Positions 51,009 to 54,545 of a stretch of DNA of 54,545 bases are shown here, piece after piece. How positions within the stretch are numbered: position 1 is the first letter of the stretch; each line of letters starts with the position of its first letter. The notes under the pieces are model-generated. The model did no database searches. It was not told where the DNA came from and saw nothing but the letters and a program-made list of their open reading frames with translations. The position numbers were made by a program, and so were the translations under genes. This DNA comes from a virus. The DNA lies in IMG/VR virus record IMGVR_UViG_3300019881_000003, positions 1 to 54,545 of that record; one strand, given 5' to 3'.

Positions 51009-52651
51009 ATCACCGAATCCGGTAGCCACAGGTCGGCGGCCGTTGCGTCACACGCCGCCTCATGCGCCAACACCGACGCCACCGACGCATCAATCTTCTG
51101 CGGCGGCGAGGCTTTCACCAGCACATACCGCTCCGACGGACGCGGAGCACGCCGGGCGTTCGCGATGTGATCCGCCGTGATCGGGCAGCCGTCGTGGCTG
51201 AACCCGGAGTCCCGCTTCACCACATCGGTCAGCAGGCGCTCGCAGGCGGCGTGCATCTGAACGATCCGATACGTCGCGAACCTCAACACGATCTGATCAC
51301 CCAACACGGCGGCCCAGCCGTCGATCTCCGACTCCCAATACGGCGGATCGATATACGCCCTGATCACCCTGAACCGGGAGAACAACTCGTCGACCGCCGC
51401 CGCGACCTCAAGGCGCGGGACCTGCCCGCCGTAGTCCGCCGGATTCCAGATCGTCGCCGTATCATCCGGCCCAAACGTCGGGGTGAACTGGAACCCGTCC
51501 TGCGTTTCCGCCCGGATCGCCGTCCAGTCATCCACATCCGAGCCGTCCATACCCAGCGTGACCTGCGTGTCATAGCCCGGCACGCGCGGCTTGGTGACCG
51601 TCCGCTTCGCCCACTTCACGCTGTCACACCAATGGCCCGCGCCCGCGACACTGCGGTTACCGAAAAACCTCTCGGCCTGACCCGGGTCCAGCTCCATCAG
51701 CTCGAGCGCTTCGGCCTCGATCGAATCGAGGTCGATGTGGCCGCCGCGCTCCCGCAACGACGAGGCGTACACATGGCGCATGATCTTGCGACGCTCACGC
51801 TTGTCCCGAAACGACAGGTGCTTCGGGGCCTGCGGGAAAAACCGGAACACGTCCCTGGCCGCCGACTTGAGCGTCCGCAACGCGACGCTGTCCTCGGTTG
51901 GGTCCGGGGCGTTCGTCGTCTCTTCCGCGCGGCCACCCATGCCGGCCAGACCACGGCGCTGCGTCTCCGCAACTTTGATCATCTTGTTCTGCTCGGTCCA
52001 AATACCCGTCTCGTCCATCGGGACGTACGTGACGCGCTGACCCAGCCGGGACTGCGCCGACGACGTGACCGCGTCGATGCGGCCGCCGTTCGGCAGGCGG
52101 ATGAACTCCTCACCCGTCTTCGGGATGATCTCGTGCAACGGCCCGTCGTCGATCATCGGGCGGAGTGCGTCGTAGATGTTGTCGGTCTGCTCCTGCGAAA
52201 ACGCCGTGATCTGAATCAGCGGCGTCGGCCACGGCATACCCATCGGCTCGCCCGGCTCGTACTCGTAGACCCAGCCGCAACCGCAGCCATGATCGCGGCA
52301 GGCGTACGTCTCGCCGCCCTTGGCCCACCCGGCGAACAGCGCCGGGCCCACACCCTGCAGGCAGATCTGGGTAGCCGTGTAGGGCGCTTTACCCATCTTC
52401 TGCGGCAGAATGACCTGTGACCTGCGGTTATGGAACGCGGGCGCCAGGACCGGATTGTCCGGCACCCACTTCGCATCCGGCTTCACCCGGTAGAAGTTGA
52501 GCAGACACCACGCCTGCCACTCATACAGCTCGAACCGCCGGCCCTTACGGAACTGATCCGGGACGATGCAATGCTGCGGCACCCAATCCACCGCGACGAA
52601 CAGGGTCGGCCAGGCGACTACAAACTCGGGTTGCTGCTCACGCCCCGCCAT
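50975..52651 (-). CDS. terL: Terminase large subunit
   Basis: 558 aa. ATPase: Walker A-like VILPQKMGKAPYTATQ (about residues 79-94), Walker B YVPMDETGIW (about 210-219). The nuclease domain starts near 366 with GMDGSDVDDWTAIRAETQDG (metal Asp) and continues with IDPPYWESEIDGW (about 436-448). Length is normal. Cuts and pumps DNA through the portal. Overlaps the small subunit gene by 14 bp. Confidence 0.93.
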   Translation of the reverse strand: MAGREQQPEFVVAWPTLFVAVDWVPQHCIVPDQFRKGRRFELYEWQAWCLLNFYRVKPDAKWVPDNPVLAPAFHNRRSQVILPQKMGKAPYTATQICLQGVGPALFAGWAKGGETYACRDHGCGCGWVYEYEPGEPMGMPWPTPLIQITAFSQEQTDNIYDALRPMIDDGPLHEIIPKTGEEFIRLPNGGRIDAVTSSAQSRLGQRVTYVPMDETGIWTEQNKMIKVAETQRRGLAGMGGRAEETTNAPDPTEDSVALRTLKSAARDVFRFFPQAPKHLSFRDKRERRKIMRHVYASSLRERGGHIDLDSIEAEALELMELDPGQAERFFGNRSVAGAGHWCDSVKWAKRTVTKPRVPGYDTQVTLGMDGSDVDDWTAIRAETQDGFQFTPTFGPDDTATIWNPADYGGQVPRLEVAAAVDELFSRFRVIRAYIDPPYWESEIDGWAAVLGDQIVLRFATYRIVQMHAACERLLTDVVKRDSGFSHDGCPITADHIANARRAPRPSERYVLVKASPPQKIDASVASVLAHEAACDATAADLWLPDSVIYTASSTSGRG

Positions 52652-53261
52652 CGCGGACGACCTTGAACCGGTCCCGCGCCGACGACCCCACCGCTACCGG
52701 GGTCGGCCCGTCACGACGAGCACCCACCTCGTCAGGCGCGATCCGCCACCGGTTGCGCAGCATCGCCGCCGGATTCAAGCCCAGACGGTCCGACCACTGC
52801 CGGGCCTCTTTCGCGTCGTTCAACGACCCGAGCTCGCCCAGCACCTTGTGCCGCACATACTGGGCCACATCCCGCGACCAGCCCTGACACACCCACACCG
52901 CGGCCTGCGGAGTCCGCCACAACTCGCCCCACACCGTGCCCTCAAGATCCCGCTGCGCATCCAACTGCCGATCCAACACCGCGATCCGCAGGTTCGCCGA
53001 CTCCAACTGCTTCCGCAGCTTCACCCGATCCCGGTCCTCCGCGGCAGCCAGATCATCGGTCAAGCGCTGCGCCCGATCCAAAGCCACGTCACGGTCAGCC
53101 GACAGGGACACGTCATCCAACAACGGCCACGCTGGCACCGTGCCCGCATAGCCGCCGGCCGGCAGCAGCGTCCAACCATCCCTATCCGACGGGCGGTCAC
53201 GACGCAACGCATTCGGATCCGGCGGCGGACCAGAGTTGATCCGCGCCCCACCCTTAGGCAC
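52638..53261 (-). CDS. terS: Terminase small subunit-like protein
   Basis: 207 aa from GTG 53261. Begins PKGGARINSGPPPDPNALRR, typical of actinophage small terminases, with long helices (LRKQLESANLRIAVLDRQLD) and WSRDVAQYVRHKVLGELGSL. No clear HTH by eye. It overlaps terL and lies 860 bp from the palindrome-rich right end, the likely recognition site. Confidence 0.75.
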   Translation of the reverse strand: MPKGGARINSGPPPDPNALRRDRPSDRDGWTLLPAGGYAGTVPAWPLLDDVSLSADRDVALDRAQRLTDDLAAAEDRDRVKLRKQLESANLRIAVLDRQLDAQRDLEGTVWGELWRTPQAAVWVCQGWSRDVAQYVRHKVLGELGSLNDAKEARQWSDRLGLNPAAMLRNRWRIAPDEVGARRDGPTPVAVGSSARDRFKVVRDGGA

Positions 53262-53553
53262 CGGGCACCCCCGGCTCACGCAGGTCAGCCGGGATGTCAC
53301 GCAGCAGCGTCACGTCGATATCGCCGACGAACACGACCACCTCGGCGAGCGACGGCAAGACATCCTTCAACCTGGCCAACACCCGTTCCATCGCCGTCGG
53401 CGGCACGTCCCCCGCGTTGCCGATCAACAGCACGTCACCCGGCTGCACATGCAGCACCTGCAGCCGACGTTCACTCTCCCCGACCGAACTAACGGAATCG
53501 GCCGTTCGCGTTACATTCGCGTCGGGGCCCCCCGCTTCCGGCCCGCTAGACAC
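53254..53553 (-). CDS. Hypothetical protein beside terminase, 99 aa
   Basis: 99 aa from GTG 53553. Beta/alpha protein: LQVLHVQPGDVLLIGNAGDV, VLARLKDVLPSLAEVVVFVG, ending DLREPGV. Coupled at both ends. A similar short protein (QPGDVLV... DIDV) is often encoded near phage terminases, function unknown. Confidence 0.65.
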   Translation of the reverse strand: MSSGPEAGGPDANVTRTADSVSSVGESERRLQVLHVQPGDVLLIGNAGDVPPTAMERVLARLKDVLPSLAEVVVFVGDIDVTLLRDIPADLREPGVPGA

Positions 53554-53767
53554 CGGGCACCACCCGCAAGGCGTCCACGATCCGCTGACCCCAGTGCAGA
53601 TAGCACTCCTGCGCGGCGATGTGCTGCTCGCCGTTGCCATCGGCGATGACCATGTACAGCTGGGTGGCCTTGCCGTCGTCCTGCTCAGTGAGCCAGTAGT
53701 GCCAACCGCTGGCGCTCGCGAGGACCTGCGCACCGGGCCACTGGTACTCGGGCGGAATCTTGGACAT
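53546..53767 (-). CDS. First late gene, 73 aa
   Basis: 73 aa from ATG 53767 with AAGGAG Shine-Dalgarno. YQWPGAQVLASASGWHYWLT and ATQLYMVIADGNGEQ: a small beta protein, not recognised. Opens the leftward late operon, so the late promoter should lie in 53768-53832. Confidence 0.65.
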   Translation of the reverse strand: MSKIPPEYQWPGAQVLASASGWHYWLTEQDDGKATQLYMVIADGNGEQHIAAQECYLHWGQRIVDALRVVPGV

Positions 53768-53785
53768 GGTCAACTCCTTCGCGCT

Positions 53786-53817
53786 GCATTGCGCAGCACA
53801 CACCCACCGCATTGCGC
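53786..53817. promoter_or_regulatory. Two GCATTGCGC repeats in the divergent late/moron promoter
   Basis: GCATTGCGC at 53786-53794 and 53809-53817, 23 bp apart, between the first late gene (minus) and the DUF6221 gene (plus). A candidate activator or repressor site for the late promoter. Confidence 0.45.
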
Positions 53818-53832
53818 GGCCGGGATGACACG

Positions 53833-54135
53833 ATGAAACACATGACCGACCTGGCCACCTGGCTACTCGCCCAGATCGCGAGGGATGCGCAAGGTGCCCG
53901 CGCGCTGCCCCACGCCATCGGCAACATCCAGTCCCTTTGGTCGCCAGACCGCCTGCTCGCCAAGGCCGACGCCACACGACGGATCATCGAGTTGCATCGA
54001 GCCGAACCAGGTCAGCACCCAGACGTCTGCGGCCACGACCTGCACGAACTCCCGTGCCCGACGCTGCGTCTCGAATGCCTGCCCTACGCCGACAAGCGCG
54101 GATACCGCGAGGAGTGGCGCCCCGATTTGTCGTGA
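53833..54135 (+). CDS. DUF6221-family protein
   Basis: 100 aa from ATG 53833 (ATG 53842 possible). MTDLATWLLAQIARDAQGAR at the start, LLAKADATRRIIELHRAEPG, Cys-His segment and LECLPYADKRGYREEWRPD at the end: the DUF6221 pattern (D..LAxxxAKRxI...H, LxLPYAxHPDYREEWRP). Common as accessory genes in actinophages and actinomycetes; no function known. Confidence 0.85.
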   Translation: MKHMTDLATWLLAQIARDAQGARALPHAIGNIQSLWSPDRLLAKADATRRIIELHRAEPGQHPDVCGHDLHELPCPTLRLECLPYADKRGYREEWRPDLS

Positions 54136-54545
54136 CGAAACGGCGGCGCGCTAGTCATCACAAATGCTGATGAGGCGGCGGCGTCACGACAAATTCTGGT
54201 GACGGAACGTCCGGGAAACCGTCACCAGAAACCCTGATGAACCAGACGGGCAGGCACCAGGCGGTAGCGGCTCTCGTGAACGGTTCACCGGGACACCGGA
54301 CCGCGTTCACCGTTGGTGACCCACCCACCCCGACGGCGGTTCGTTGGTGACCGCAGAAGGGGGTAAACGCACACTTCGGTCGGGACCGAACCGGCGCCCC
54401 AGGACGACCGGGGCTGAGAGGCCGCCAGGCCAGCCGCCGGGACCCAGGCAGGGGCCTACGCCCCCCAGGCCAGCAGGGGCGCCGTGAGGGGGCTAGAAGG
54501 GCAGGCAGGGCCGCCGGTGTGAACCCGACCGACCGGCGAGAAACT
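54125..54545. other. Non-coding palindrome-rich end: probable cos/packaging region
   Basis: No gene in 54136-54545. Inverted repeats: 13-bp ATTTGTCGTGACG (54125-54137) with its complement 54182-54194, enclosing TCATCA/TGATGA; 12-bp TTCTGGTGACGG (54194-54205) with 54219-54230; GTGAACGGTTCAC (54276-54288); TCACC-GTT-GGTGA (54307-54319). CGTTGGTGACC occurs twice (54311 and 54342, 31 bp apart). Dense symmetric sites next to terS resemble terminase-binding R sites of cos phages. The last ~150 bp are GC-rich with no further structure I can support. Confidence 0.5.

Noticed and set aside
1-54545. Terminal direct repeats
   Set aside because: The first and last tens of bases share no visible repeat, so direct terminal redundancy cannot be claimed.

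Overview
The window reads as a complete or near-complete temperate siphophage genome (or prophage) of a high-GC actinomycete. The evidence is uniformly high GC with G/C at third codon positions, many GTG starts, apparently leaderless genes whose TANNNT -10 box sits 5-7 nt before the start codon, and actinobacterial families (DUF5753/DUF6879 cassette, Lsr2, PadR-type regulators, DUF6283, DUF6221). I cannot name the host genus. DUF5753/DUF6879 pairs are typical of Streptomyces, Micromonospora, Pseudonocardia and relatives.

Layout, left to right. (1) 0-8.2 kb, minus strand: an early operon of tightly coupled genes (ATGA/GTGA/TGATG overlaps). It ends in an unusual envelope module of six small membrane proteins around a secreted transglycosylase-like protein, and also carries a C5-cytosine methyltransferase, a MazG-like and a HIT-like protein and a DUF3307-like membrane protein. 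(2) 8.4-15.2 kb, minus strand: a replication and recombination operon with a DnaB helicase, an initiator containing an iteron array (probable origin), an adenine/cytosine DNA methyltransferase, a sliding-clamp-like gene with a frame disruption, RecT and a YqaJ exonuclease. Both early operons start from near-identical promoters with paired GTTGG repeats. (3) 15.2-19 kb: a divergent CI/Cro-like switch of two XRE proteins sharing a duplicated HTH, then a DUF6879-DUF5753 cassette bracketed by two copies of a bipartite operator. (4) 19-21.4 kb, minus strand: a tyrosine integrase operon. (5) 21.6-24.9 kb, plus strand: a seven-gene accessory operon, then a secreted peptide with five MTHN repeats. (6) 24.9-27.1 kb: Lsr2, membrane proteins, and two tandem PadR-like regulators. 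(7) 27.1-53.8 kb, minus strand: a tRNA-fMet-like gene and the structural region. In transcription order this is terminase, portal, scaffold, capsid, connectors, tail tube, frameshifted tail chaperone, tape measure, tail tip and fibres, then endolysin/holin. It is punctuated by plus-strand single genes or pairs ('morons'). (8) 54.1-54.5 kb: a non-coding, palindrome-rich end next to terminase, probably the cos/packaging region.

The most distinctive feature is regulatory. A 16-bp palindrome TGTAGA-N4-TCTACA occurs as a tandem pair with exactly 23-bp spacing at three distant plus-strand promoters (21.6, 41.2 and 44.4 kb). One copy covers the -35, and the other covers the -10 and the start codon. 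This is a private phage regulon placing unrelated accessory genes under one unidentified repressor. A second family, GCTAGA-N2-TCTAGC, links the MTHN-peptide gene to the two PadR-like genes, and a third, CTAGTCA...TGACTAG, brackets the DUF5753 cassette. Together they suggest several separately controlled lysogeny-expressed modules in one genome.
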